64,000 nucleotides of DNA, from NCBI GenBank assembly GCA_963662155.1, contig OY759262.1, positions 11,201,000-11,264,999 on the forward strand, written 5' to 3'. The translations under genes were made by a program, and so were the position numbers. The notes below the pieces were generated by a model. It did not search any database. It was not told where the DNA came from and saw nothing but the letters and a program-made list of their open reading frames with translations. Position 1 is the stretch's first letter. Each line of letters opens with the position of its first letter. Below, piece after piece: positions 10,380 through 21,809 of this stretch. This DNA comes from Lamellibrachia columna. Lineage: Eukaryota; Annelida; Polychaeta; Sabellida; Siboglinidae.

Positions 10380-11163
10380 TTTAAAATCCCAGGTAAATCC
10401 AAGTAAAATGACTAATGAAAGTGACAAAACCGTTATCTGAATGCAAAGACATCTAATCCACCTGAGAAACCAGATGACAGTGACAGGAGACCAGTATATT
10501 AGGGGGGGGGGGTGGGGACATCTTCAAACTAGTGCAGCCTCCCTCTGATAAGTTACATCAAAGCAGAACAAGTCACATTATAATATAATTACTTAGCAGT
10601 CAACTTTTGTTTATTTCAGTTAATTAGACACAGTCACCTTTACTCAAGTCCATGTGAAGTGCACACATCTATTGGGAGTTGAGAAAATCCTGGACAGGCC
10701 CAGCTGTTATCTGATATGGCCTAGTGAACTGACGTAACTGTTTCACATGGAAGGTGAGTTGTTTTTGAGGACTCCACTAAGTAGGTTATGTAATGTTATG
10801 CAATTCGACAAGTTGAGGTGTCTGTCTTTTCAGTAATCCACAGTCAAAGGTGATATTTGGGACTGTTTACATAGGTGTATTGTGGCACCAGGTAAAAAAA
10901 TATTATAACTTTCAGTATAGAATAACAACTGGCTATATAGAATTTGATTACAGAACACATGCTGGACTATTCCAAAAATTATGTTACAAGTTCATTCGAG
11001 TGAGCTGAAAAAGGGTGAGTGTATTCGAGTATCGTACTAGAATACAGACTGTCTCAAGCTGATGTAGCTCATATATGTGTGTTCTGCACACCACAGGTGG
11101 TGGTTCCTTGTGTATGTAAGCAACTCCAACAACTAGGTAGGACATAGATTTTTTGCATAAATG

Positions 11164-11480
11164 CAGTGGGTCTGCTAAGTCAGCACAATCGGCAGCGAAT
11201 ACAAATGACAACAAATTAACATAACGAGGCTTAGTGCAATCGATAGTGTCACATCTGGCTAACCAACGATTGCATTGGCGTGTTCTTCTTTCAGGCCAAG
11301 GGCTTGAAGTGTTTGACCAAACAGAAATGGTTCGACAACAAGCCTCTTGTACGATGCGCTGCAATGGAATGAATTACACATATAATGCAACTGTAAAGCT
11401 CTGTGAACAATATTGGACGTGGCGCTGAACAAAATAAATGTTATTATTATTATGATGAGAAATCCTGCACAGCCTAATAC
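11164..11480 (+). repeat. Dispersed-repeat-like segment ending AATAAATG(TTA)n
   Basis: The segment begins where the array breaks off and ends GACGTGGCGCTGAACAAAAT, AAATG, then (TTA)4. The run into a short-repeat tail is typical of the 3' end of a LINE or SINE. No coding region was recognised. The assignment rests on the tail only. Confidence 0.4.
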
Positions 11481-12400
11481 AGAAGAAACATACAATTGAC
11501 CCAGTAGTCTTCAAGGAATACTGTTAGAATAACACCTCTATTATAAGTGTGTTGCTTTGTGAATTTGTTATTTGAAGTTAGCAATGTGTCAATGACACGC
11601 AGATTTTTTAATCCATTCGTGGACCTTCATTATTCTGAATATGAAATTCAAATAGGCTATTCACATAGTAGAGAGTTTGAAGTAAAATAATGTCAGATTT
11701 GACGAGCTATTATATTGAGAAGCAATTTTAAAAGACTGCAGTGGTGTTACGTCTAGTGAGCATATATCGTTAGATTATTCCTACTTACACCTTAAAAGCT
11801 TCATAATCCAGGTGTTCGTAACACATGATGTACAGAGTTAAAAAAAGAAGTGTGCCATATATTGTACATAAATGTATTCACGTATAATTAGATAAATTAC
11901 CCTTATTTTTGTAACTTACAGAGATGACAATTTCCTCAAATTGTCTGGCACCAGATACAGGGTTTCGGTGGAGTACAACCCTGTTATGATTGTTGTCTCA
12001 CATGCCCTCTTTGCCTGTATGAGCAGTGTTTCCACAACCTAAAACGTGAAATGCGTCAGCAATAAATTATTTAATAAATACCATCTATAAGCAATGCATC
12101 ATAACCGAAAGGTTATTAAAAAGAAAGGATAGAACAAATAAAGCACAATGATTTGCATTGTAACAAAACTTATAATGTGTTCAAAACCTAACTTCAAAAT
12201 AGCGTTTTCCATTAAAGTTAGAAGGAAACTGAAATAAAACTTTAGAATTTGACCATTTGTCAACCTCACTTTTGTTCTGACCCTTCAACATGCATGATGT
12301 CCAAGGCAAGCCCATAGACACTGATAGATTGGATAAGGTATCGAATGCATACACGACCTGCTATTTACTTTAGTGATGCTTTCACGACTTTAATTTGTTA
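11481..12400. other. Mostly non-coding; one possible exon at about 11940-12040
   Basis: On the minus strand the segment from about 12040 (acceptor TTTTAG) to 11935 is open for about 40 residues (VETLLIQAKRACETTIITGL) and ends with a stop. On the plus strand it gives a Cys-rich reading (CYDCCLTCPLCLYEQC) interrupted by a TGA. Neither is convincing, and the rest is AT-rich with no feature. Confidence 0.3.
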
Positions 12401-12406
12401 ATTTAT

Positions 12407-13726
12407 TTATAATAAACAGAAAAAATATGAGCACAAGAAATAGCTGTGAGGTGGCAATTTTGGCAAATACTGGACGAGGTGGGTGACAAAGACAGCGAGG
12501 TGGCCCACCTGCACAAGTGAAAATCTACCATATATTTCAAGAGCAAATGTTTCACTACAACATATCTCAATAGCATTGTTTGGTATCTTACCCCAGGACA
12601 TGCCGAGGCAAGGGCAGCATAGTCGGTCAATAGTCTAAGGCGTTGTCCCCTTGGTGCTGCACAATGTCGTGCATACTTTGCTGGAACGCGGCCTGCCCTA
12701 AAAACAGATCAAATATCATTTGTAGAGATACATAGCACTTAGTTTGATGTATAAATATAAATGTGACTGCAATTCCTACAATGTATACGTAAAAGCAATT
12801 TGACAACACTACTTTTGTTTTAAAGAATGATCATTATTTTTGTGTAAGATCTTGAGGCTCCTGTCTGCACTCCTTATAATTATAGGAGTTATAGTGTACA
12901 TTTAGTAAAAATTGTGTCTTGCCTCTCAAGCCGTGAATTATAGTCAGGCTAACGAAAATGTTACCATGGATTGCTCCCACTAAGAGCGATGAAAATCAGG
13001 CATGACTTTAAGTAACAGTTACAACAAAAATAATGCATATTAAACTTGAACACTTGATGGAAAATATCCCCCTATGCATACAATAAGAAAATATTACTTA
13101 ATTCTTTAGAATAAAAATTTGTTTTCTCGGACCTCCAAAAATCCATTTCTACACTTTTTTGGACATTGGTCCTATAGATGCTACATGGTGATGGCTTGTT
13201 TTGAAATTTAAAGCCTGAAGATTCTAATTATAATATATATTATAATAGCTAACTTACTTGGGTTCTTGGAATGTGAACATGTCATGAAGGTCGCTGAGCA
13301 CAATGTCCCTCACCTGTAAACACATATAAAATTTAACATCTTATAATTTCATACCCTGCAAAATTCCATTAATATGTGATTGCTGTATTATAGAGTGACA
13401 TTTGCAGACATGTATTTTAATAGTCACATTTCTACATGAAAATGAGGGATATGCAAATGAATTAGGGATGATAGAATACATAATTTGCATGATAGATGTC
13501 CATACTAATATTGATGGAAAGTTCATCAAAATCCATAAAATATTAGCTAAGTTACGAAGTGTTTGATTTTGCCATTTTACGGTTACCATTATTGTCTTAA
13601 GTATTGCTACCTTATCAGCAAACTGTCTCTTTGTGCATGTTGTAATGAGAGCGTAGGCCTCTTGTACATGTGGGGCAACTTTGTCAGGATTCCACTCCAC
13701 CAAGTCATCATCCAGTGAAAGAAAAT
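12407..13726 (-). CDS. Four-exon unrecognised gene (3' part)
   Basis: Exons, in transcription order: 13726-13611 (acceptor TTTCAG, donor AAG|GTAGCA), 13313-13258 (TTACAG, GTAAGT), 12697-12592 (TTTTAG, GTAAGA) and 12508-12407 (TGTGCAG to a stop). Phases agree at every junction. Pieces read DFLSLDDDLVEWNPDKVAPH / VRDIVLSDLHDMFTFQEPK / AGRVPAKYARHCAAPRGQRL / VGHLAVFVTHLVQYLPKLPP. The stop TAA overlaps an AATAAA polyadenylation-like hexamer (rc of 12402-12407), which supports this as the terminal exon. I do not recognise the family, and 5' exons upstream of 13726 were not located. Because the GIN/KRBA2-like remnant lies just upstream on the same strand, these exons could be its downstream part or belong to a separate host gene. 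Confidence 0.5.
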
Positions 13727-13946
13727 CTGAAACAAAATCATGGGATTTGTACATGTAAAAGAACAGGTGACAATATTGAAAACAAATAGCTTTAAAAAAT
13801 CATTTGCACACTGTATTAGATAATTCACTACAAACGCTGGGCTCTAAATTAATGATACCAGTTGTCAGAAAATGTCTTTTTTATTATAACTGCCTGCGGA
13901 CAAGTAGGTTATTTGATGTATTTCTAGCCCTTGACAAGTGTAGACT

Positions 13947-14125
13947 TACAGTAAACCTCACATTAGTCGGAATCAAAGGGACCAAGCGATTTAATCCGAG
14001 TTAGGTGAAGATCCGACTTAGACATAGATTTCGTATGGGAAATAAATACATTCCAAGTCGGAATTGTGTCCAAGCTGAGCGAAGATACGACTTAGGAGAA
14101 TCTGACGTATGCAAGGTTGACTGTA
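13947..14125. mobile_element. MITE-like element with imperfect terminal inverted repeats
   Basis: It opens TACAGTAAACCTCACATTAG and closes with ACGTATGCAAGGTTGACTGTA, whose reverse complement begins TACAGTCAACCTTGCATACG. This gives imperfect inverted ends of about 25 bp. The interior repeats the motif CCGACTTAG with AAGAT spacing. It is about 179 bp with no coding capacity. Target-site duplication is unclear (TTA/TTA possible). Confidence 0.6.
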
Positions 14126-15045
14126 TTTATAGTTATAAAGAAGAATGTTGGATAGTACTTACCTATCTGTCAAAAATATACTATAAAAATCTGTGGTCTT
14201 AAACTAAACATGCAACAGAATGAACGTTAAAGTGACCCGTCATAACAAAAGGTTAGATGAACATAAACTTAAGTCTAATTTGCAATAACAAAGCAACAAT
14301 TTGTCTGCAAAAAAAACTATAGGTGCTGCATCAACTCGTCATCAGGTTTACTGGTGCAAAAAAGATCACTTTCAGCAAAGTGTGTTATCGCGGCATGTCA
14401 AAAGCCCGATATTTATTCCTGTTGTTGAATTGGACAAAAATGTACCAAAACAAAAAACAAATTGATTAAGCACCTTTAATTAGGATACGTACCTAAGCAC
14501 ATGTGATCTGTTTGTTTGGAAATCGCCTGCATAATGATGCACAAAGACATTTTAGTCATAATGACAAAAAATTATTTCTCACTATTGTGTTATGAAAAAA
14601 ATAATACTTCAAACTACAAAACAGACATTTACCTTAACATAGCACTTTTTCTGTGAGAAGTCAGTCATCATTTTCACAATCGTGACTCAAATGTGCACAC
14701 GTGTCTGCAGACCTATCCAAACAAAGTGAACAATTTGCTGAGCATGTATAACATCAGAGAATGTGGTTTTTATTATATTTTGGTGAAAATATTACAGCCT
14801 ATCCCACCAAAAGAATCAGCATAAATTGTCAACAATTTCCTACATGAAAACATTTCAACTATACCAGTATCTTTCAATATATTTCAACCACATTGAATAT
14901 ATACGTACACATGTATAATTATCATATGCATATATTTTACATCTACTGTTTATGCCAAGGGAAATTAAAGATCCCTCTCGCGTTATATAAATGCGTACTC
15001 TTCAATATCATGGCAATTATTAAGTTACACATTAAGTCTAACCTC
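14126..15045. other. AT-rich stretch with no recognised feature
   Basis: No conserved coding or repeat signal was found. It contains poly-A/T runs and CA/TA-rich patches near 14890-14950. It may be intron or 3' flank of the integrase/protease gene on the minus strand. Confidence 0.4.
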
Positions 15046-15639
15046 ATGCTGCTTGGGAAGTGTGTCATGACACCACTTTCAATGCAGGTTCGCAAGTGTC
15101 CACGCATTGCAGCCTGATCGTACTCGCCACTGGGGAATTCCTCATAACACGCAGATGTTGCTGCTGCAATGGCGTAGAGCCCACAATCAATGACCCCACT
15201 CTGTCGCTGACTGGTGTCAACAACACACCTGATTCTTGAGTGTGTTGTTCACAGCAGTGAAGCAATCTGCATTTTGCAGTGCATGTTGACACTTCTGTTG
15301 AGCGAGTCATAAACGATGACATCTGCATCCACGTGGGGTGGTGGAGTGGCGACAGTTACCCTGTGCAGTTCTCCATCATGCAGTACATACACAAACGGTC
15401 CACTCGCAACAGCGAACTGCAGAACGGCACCGAGAACTGGGTTTTGCAAGCCGGCCATTCCAGGAAATTGCTTCTTCAGCAATTGTAGTTCTACCCATAC
15501 GTGGTCGTCTGTCAGCAAACTGAACTCATCTAAAACGAAGTCCACACGCTGCTGTTTTGACGAACACACAACCTTAGCGTTCTTGATGTGTGGCCGCTTG
15601 GTTGGCACTGGCAGCAGTGAGGCAGTCATCGCTGGGCAG

Positions 15640-15845
15640 GCAGTAGTCGAAAGGAGTGCAGCAGCTGGGCGGGTGGTAGTCGTCACGATTGCAGCAGCTG
15701 GACGGGTGGTAGTCGTCACGATTGCCGTAGCTGGGCAGGTGGTAGTCGTCACGATTGCAGCAGCTGGGTGGGTGGTAGTCGTCACGATTGCAGCAGCTGG
15801 GCGGGTGGTAGTCGAAACGAGTGCAGCAGCTGGGCAGGCAGTACT
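15640..15845 (-). repeat. 33-bp coding minisatellite (Thr/Pro/Ala-rich)
   Basis: About six units of 33 bp each encode an 11-residue repeat of the form P-A-A-A-I-V-T-T-T-T-(R/H/C). It lies directly upstream of the protease domain and probably acts as a low-complexity linker. The frame is preserved in every unit. Confidence 0.9.
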
Positions 15846-16901
15846 CATTAATTATTAAGTTAATGATTAGGTGAAGTTAATCACCTCATGCCTGTTATTT
15901 GATACAATGGGAAGAAATATGCAGCACCCAACCAAGAGAAAAACAATAAAAAAACATTACTAAAAATACATATAAAAAACAGATAAGTTTACTATACCTT
16001 CATGAAACGTGCGATCTAAATATGGCTTGAGCTGGCCAAAGTTCACTTTGTGCTTCAACAGCACCCCGTCCTTCTCTAAGACCGCCTGATGTTTCGGTCC
16101 GACGGTCTCAACCGTGTATGGACCGAGCCAGTTGGCCTCCAGCTTACCACCTGCATCAGACAAGCATAATGTGATATAGTTCATTAAAATGAGACAACTG
16201 ACATGCATCCTAACATCACCAAAATATGCATATTATTATTTTAATGCTAATAGTAATATGTAAAATAATAATAAGCAGCCAAGTGAGAAGTATATTTGTG
16301 CCATACCACATTTATAAATTCACGACCTTGGTCACTCAGGAGGCGTTGTGGTGGCCCGTAGGAATAGAAGAGGTCAATGATAGCAGCACTGACATCCCCT
16401 GCAGCTTTGCTCTGTCACTGTCAATCAGAATTCATCATTGAACATTATTGTACATTTGCACTTCATACATTTGCCATGATAGATACATATACTGTAATCC
16501 ACATATAAAGCATACGTCCAAGAGAAGCAAGGAAGCTAGATAATATTGCCCAAAACAGCATCAATGTTAACACTGTCAAATGCAATAGTATTTGAAGAAA
16601 GTCAGTTTAATTGGTTACAGTGAGGGCTGATAACAAAGTTAGCCTATAGTGTCATTTACCATGTCCATAAATGGATGTGCGAAGGTCGGTAATAAACTGT
16701 GCATATAGGAGTGGACACACAATATGATTGAAAGCCAAACAGAACTGTGCAGTGCTATTAGTACCTTAATCGGCCTTGCGAAGACAAACTTAGAAAACAA
16801 ATCAGTCGCAGTGAAAATGTATTTACCCCGTTCGAAGTTTCGAAGTAAGGCCCCATCATTTCGAAGTAAGGCCCCATCATCACCAGGCCCCCATAAGCCC
16901 C

Positions 16902-17245
16902 ATTGAATGGGTATGAAATTATTGATAGAAATATGTTTTTCTCACTCAAGAAGGATAGCAGAACTAGAGGACATGAGGTAAAATTAGTAAAGGATCAATG
17001 TAGATTGGACATCAGGAAGCACTCGTTCTCACAGAGGACAATAAATGAATGGAACAAATTGTCTACAGATTGTGTAACTGCTAGCAGCTTGAATATGTTT
17101 AAAAACAAGGTTGACACATATATCAGGAGGGCGGGTTATAAGTAGGTGAACATTGTTGGACTCTCGATAAGCCAATGGCTTCCTTGTCCACTTGCCATCT
17201 GGGCCTTTGGCTTGGATGGCAAATCTTGTTAAATCTTGTTAAATC
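16902..17245 (+). mobile_element. 5'-truncated CR1-type LINE insertion
   Basis: 344 bp match the 3' end of the full-length element at 27936-28276: the last ~80 codons of ORF2 (NMFFSLKKDSRTRGHEVKLV), stop, 3' UTR and the AAATCTTGTT tandem tail. I count four substitutions. It splits the integrase exon of the host pseudogene right after GIDLI. Truncation and low divergence indicate a recent retrotransposition by the same family. Confidence 0.93.
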
Positions 17246-17829
17246 AGGTCGATACCTACTACATCCCAGGTAACATCTGTTTTGATGGGCTGAAGCTCGG
17301 GAGCCAGTCTTCATTTTGTGCTGGCATGCGGGCACGCTTTCACCTACAATGTGAAATAGAAAAGAATCAGAAGACATTTTGTTAAATTCACTATAAATAT
17401 TATGCAACACAGAATGCGAGTTTAATCACTGAAAGCCTGAAAAAAATAATCACAGTGCTAAATTGTTGACGTCATTACCCGACGATGTAATAGTTTCACC
17501 AGCACTAGCAAAGTACAATAAAGTTATGACATAGTGGCATAGTCTCTGTAACACTACACAGGCTTAACATATCACTCATGCTGTTATGGCAATTTGTACT
17601 CCAATTACATTTATAAAGATAGTATGTTTAACTTACCCAATATATCACATATTTTGCCATCGTAGTCCAGTTTTTTCAAAGTAACCGCCACGCCCCGATG
17701 ACCCCCAGTGCCCGGATCATCGTGGCACTCTCTAAGTGCTGCCTCGATCTCAGTACGGCTGCGCAGTACCAACCGCAGGCCTCCTTTTGCCACAAAACAC
17801 AACTTTCCCCTGCAACACACACTATCCAT

Positions 17830-18262
17830 TAATTAGTGAATATTATATATTATATAAATATTCAAAATATATGTTTAACTATTGGAGACAAATAACATGA
17901 AGAATGCTTGTCCCAACACTTGTGTGCAAATTATGTGCATAAATTGATAAACTCTACATGCAGATGAACGTTCTACAAATAATTGCTAATATTTCGTAGA
18001 TCAGTGTGGTACGTGATAATGATAATATAGTGAATTTAATGCGCCTGCGTCCCCAGGAATCTGAGCTCATAGAAGTATGTGCAGAAGTGGAAATAGATAA
18101 CCGAATGTCTCAGTACTTAAGACAAAACATTTGGTTGCTGACATTTTTTTACTTAGGAAATAATCATTGTATAATTGCTATACTGGATGAAATATACAGA
18201 TTCATCGTACGATGGTCCTTGTTTTGTTTGTTTATTTTCTAACCTGGAAATTTGCATGTGAC
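17830..18262. other. AT-rich interval, no feature seen
   Basis: It lies upstream of the integrase pseudogene exon and downstream (minus sense) of an L2-like fragment. It contains only short chance ORFs. It could hold the missing N-terminal exons of the integrase gene, but none was recognised. Confidence 0.35.
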
Positions 18263-18680
18263 TCAATATGATCCGTGCTGCCATGCAGAGAAAGCACATT
18301 TGTCAATGTCAATATTAGTTTTGTGGACAAAAAGTTGTTGTGGCACAGATGATCTTAGATTCCTAGGGATATCTGTAAAATGCAAGAAACTAACCAAGTA
18401 GGGTGGTTGTTGTGTAGAAAGGGCCCAATACATAATGGTAGCTAATTTGGTTCGATACACAACCAGAAGACAGTGGAGCTGTTTAAGTAGAGGAAGTGAT
18501 GTTGAGAAACGAGGGGCTTTGATTACAACACATGCCAAACAATTATGTACTCCTTCAAGTCCTTTTTAGCAACATTGTTTAGCAGTGACTTGCAATAGTC
18601 AAGGCGACTACAAATTATAGGAGACTTGTGCGATTTTGCCATTATAACTATAGTTTTGCCTAAATTTGATACCTCAGTGC
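18263..18680 (-). mobile_element. LINE (L2/CR1-like) reverse-transcriptase C-terminal fragment
   Basis: The minus strand reads SRLDYCKSLLNNVAKKDLKE, then after a frame break VVIKAPRFSTSLPLLKQLHC, ALSTQQPPYLVSFL and RNLRSSVPQQLFV. The order and motifs (DYCxSLL, KQLHxL, LRSS) are those of the C-terminal part of L2-type RT proteins. It is truncated at both ends and frameshifted. Confidence 0.75.
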
Positions 18681-19139
18681 TTTAGTTCCATGGCACATAC
18701 CAGGGTGCTATTTGGCCCTAAAAATGATCTAAGATAGAACATTTTTGTAACATAAATATGCCTGGGATCATATTGAATGATGGAACTAAAGCACGGACTC
18801 CTGTGACTGAGCACAGCTCAACTCTATTTCAGATCCTCCACTATGAAAACAATCTGCGTAAGTCAGCTAAATCAAATATCAATGACTGCACATACCTCTC
18901 AAACGAAACTTCTTTGCAGATCGCTGCACACTGGCTCTAAATGTATTGCTAACGGACGTGTGGTAGAACCCATTTGCAAGGAAATAAAACATGTGATCGA
19001 AGCGTGGTGAATCCGCAGTCAGACCCACACTGGCCACAGCCACAGGCATCGTTTAAAACTGAAAAATGACTTAACATTGTAGGTATATAATATAAATCAC
19101 ACACGCACGTGCGCGTGCACACAGACACACACAAAACTG

Positions 19140-21650
19140 GTACACACTCTCAGAGAATACTAATAGCCCAGACACTAAATTTAAAGAAGGAATAAGAGAT
19201 AATTTCCTCTTCCAACATGTCACACTCCCAACAAGGGGGCAATTAGGAAATAAATCGAACATTCTTGATTTAGTTTTTCACCAATGAAAAATATATGATA
19301 GATGATATAGTGTATAAAAGCCCACTTGGTAAGAGTGATCACTCTGTCCTCATCACTACATTTAGGTGCTATGCAGAAATAGCAAGCCATACACGACTTA
19401 AATAATATTAAGACCAAGGGGATTATAATAGTATGAAGACGAAACTAGACCACACAGACTGGCGAGATACTTGGCACGAGCACTATAAACCATCAATGGT
19501 TAGGTTTTAAAGAATATATTAAAAAGATAGAGGATGAATTCATCCCTCATCGACTTGTGAGAAATATTAACAAACATAAAGGAAAAGTACCCCTAAACAA
19601 GGAATCAGTAAAGAAAATTAAGAAAAAACACATTTTATGGAAACGTTATATGGAGACAAAAGAAGGAAAATACTATATTGAATATTGTAGGGCTAGAAAT
19701 CAAGTCCGTAAATTAACGAGGAGGATACAGAAGGAATTTGAGATGAAGCTAGCAACAGAATCTAAGACAAACCCAAAAGCAGTATGGAAATATATGAACT
19801 CCAAAACCAAGAATCGGGAAGGTGTTTCAGATCTGAACACAGACCCATAAGATCCTAAATCTAGACTCACAGATTCTGATAGGGAAAAGGCAGATGTCCT
19901 AGGAAATTTTTTGTCAAGTGTTTTTACTATAGAGCCAGATGGTGATATCCCTCATATTCCACCAGTGAAGTTAAGGCACAACATGGAAGAATTGACTATT
20001 GATGAGGAAATTATTAAAAAAAGGCTTGATAACCTTAATGTGTGTAAATCGGTAGGGCCAGATGGTGTTCCTCCTAGGTTGTTGAAAGAGCTATCTAATC
20101 ATTTATGTAAACCACTAGCTAGGCTATTTAATAATTCACTGGCTGTGGGTGAACTACCAAAGGAATGGAAACAGGGAAGGATCTCAGCCATATTTAAGAA
20201 GGGTAATCGAAAAAACGTAGGAAATTACAGACCAGTCAGCTTAACAAGTATAATATGTAAATGTATGGAACAATGTGTCAAAGATCATATTGTCAATCAT
20301 ATGATTAGGAAAAAATAATTTAGTACGCAACAATTTGGTTTTATTAAAGGTCGATCTACGGTACTCCAATTATTAAATGTTATTGACTCATGGACCAAAG
20401 CTTTAGATAGAGGGGAATTTGTAGACGTTGTATATTTGGACTTCATTTAAGCATTTGACACAGTCCCTCACAAAAGATTGATAGGCAAACTTAAATCGTA
20501 TGGTATAGAGTATTACACACTAACATGGATCCAGGCGTTCTTGTCTGACCGGGTACAGCAGGTCAATGTAAATGGGACAAATTCTGAGTGGGCAAATATA
20601 ACAAGTGGTATTCCACAGGGCAGTGTCTTAGGACCGATCCTATTTGTTTTATACATAAATGATCTTCCTGAGAATATAGTTTCAAATGTATATATGTTTG
20701 CGGATGATACAAAGATTTTCTAAACGATTACTAGTCCACATGACCAGCGTACACTACAGAACGACTTAGATTATTTAACATTTTGGTCAAGTAAATGGTT
20801 ATTAAGGTTCCACCCAGATAAATGTAATTTAATGCACGTAGGGAAAACAATACAGCAAGAGTATGCATACAACCTGAAGATAGATAATACTGCCCATGAA
20901 TTAGGAGGAATAGAAGAACAAAAAGACATTGGGGTTATAATTGATTAAAACCTAGAATTTGATAAACACATCAACCAAAAAATAAACAAAGCAAATAGTA
21001 TCATGGCAGTTATTAGAAGGTCCTTTACAATCCTAAATCAACATAATTTGGTGCCATTATATAAAGCTTTAGTTAGGAGTCATCTAGATTATGCAATATC
21101 AACATGGTCCCCTTATAAACAGAAATACAAAGATGCCATCGAAAATGTGCAAAGACGCGCAACAAAACAGCTTCCTGGTATGAAGAATATTTCTTACGAA
21201 GAAAGACTTCAGAGATTGAAACTTCCTACACTTGCATATAGACAAACTCGTGGTGATATGATTGAGGTATATAAACTGCTCCATGGGAAATATGACAGTG
21301 ATGTATTTAACATTGTCAAGCTGCACAAAGACAGTGATACAAAGGAAGGAACAAGGGGTCATAGTTTGAAATTGTTTATAGAAAATGCTTGTACAAATGT
21401 TAGAAAATAAAGCTTCTCACTTAGAGTTACCAGATTATGGAATGATCTACCGGAAGTAGTTGTAACTGCCCCAAGTGTCAACTCATTTAAAAAACCGCCT
21501 AGATAGACATTGGAGTACTGAGGAGTTTCTCTACAACTACAAAGCTGCCTTGCCAGGAAGTCGTAGAAAATTCCAAGGGATAATTGAAGATCTGACCACC
21601 GAGGCCACCGCCTACGGTCAGGAAGAAACTAAGTAAACCTAAGTTAGTAA
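19140..21650 (+). mobile_element. Degenerate CR1-like LINE, 5' truncated
   Basis: It begins inside the endonuclease (DTKFKEGIRDNFLFQHVTLP, LGNKSNILDLVF, LGKSDHSVL) and continues through the linker, RT fingers (VGPDGVPPRLLKELSNH, NYRPVSLTSIICKC), palm (VPQGSV-type GIPQGSVLGPILFVLYINDL, MFADDTKIF) and C-terminal domain to an AAGTAAACCTAAGTTAGTAA-type tail. In-frame stops or frame changes occur near 19847, 20316, 20449 (DFI*AFD), 20721, 20946 and 21408. It is related to, but clearly older and more diverged than, the intact element at 23.5-28.3 kb. Confidence 0.88.
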
Positions 21651-21809
21651 ATATCGGAGTAAAAATCCAGACTTATGGACAATGCTGATCAAACAAGTAG
21701 AATTAGAAGTGCCTCGGGCACTGGTTGGTTACCACGTGTTCACTAGGCGCGCGTTTTTTATATTTGAGTTGGTCAAAGTATATCAACTAGAACCACGTTA
21801 TAATATATA

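Larger units (their letters stand above)
7371..11163 (-). repeat. Left tandem array of MULE-derived 1.35-1.39 kb units
   Basis: About 2.75 units lie head to tail. Equivalent MULE start codons are at 7640, 9034 and 10379 (spacing 1394 and 1345 bp). Each unit, in minus-strand order, has a flank with a G-run (TTAGGGGGGG), the MULE N-terminal coding piece up to AVSD, an abrupt switch to non-MULE sequence, and about 700 bp of further flank. The left end is fused to the true MULE start by a junction in the sequence CCTGAATACACG. The right end breaks at about 11163. The same unit, inverted, forms the array at 52.2-56.6 kb. It is likely a non-autonomous MULE derivative amplified by unequal exchange or rolling replication. 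Confidence 0.88.
15046..17809 (-). pseudogene. GIN/Ginger- or KRBA2-like integrase plus Ulp1-type protease, broken
   Basis: Minus-strand exons. 17809-17637: H2C2 finger start, CHDDPGTGGHRG. 17343-17246: VPACQHKMKTGS, then ELQPIKTDVTWDVVGIDLI in another frame. 16901-16765: KYIFTATDLFSKFVFARPIK. 16411-16307: LFYSYGPPQRLLSDQGREF. 16150-15998: GPY/F domain, GGKLEANWLGPYTVETVG. About 15845-15046: Thr/Pro-rich repeats, then a C48/Ulp1-like protease with His (ELHRVTV), Asp (DVIVYDSLNRS) and Cys (SGVIDCGLYAIAAA). Gypsy-type integrases with an added Cys protease occur in GIN/Ginger transposons and KRBA2-like derived genes. Lesions: 1-nt frameshift before ELQP, a LINE inserted after GIDLI, a 21-bp duplication, an in-frame TGA at 15249-15251, loss of the first finger Cys, and no exon for the third catalytic residue (Glu) between 16307 and 16150. 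Splice phases mostly agree, so this was once an intron-bearing gene. Confidence 0.75.

Noticed and set aside
11940..12040. Cys-rich plus-strand reading CYDCCLTCPLCLYEQC as a zinc-finger exon
   Set aside because: An in-frame TGA lies just after the only acceptor, and the opposite strand is equally open, so there is insufficient evidence for a gene.
15316..15858. 180-residue plus-strand ORF with Val/Ala-rich repeats
   Set aside because: It is antisense to the integrase/protease gene. The minus-strand frame carries recognisable protease motifs, and the plus frame matches nothing.
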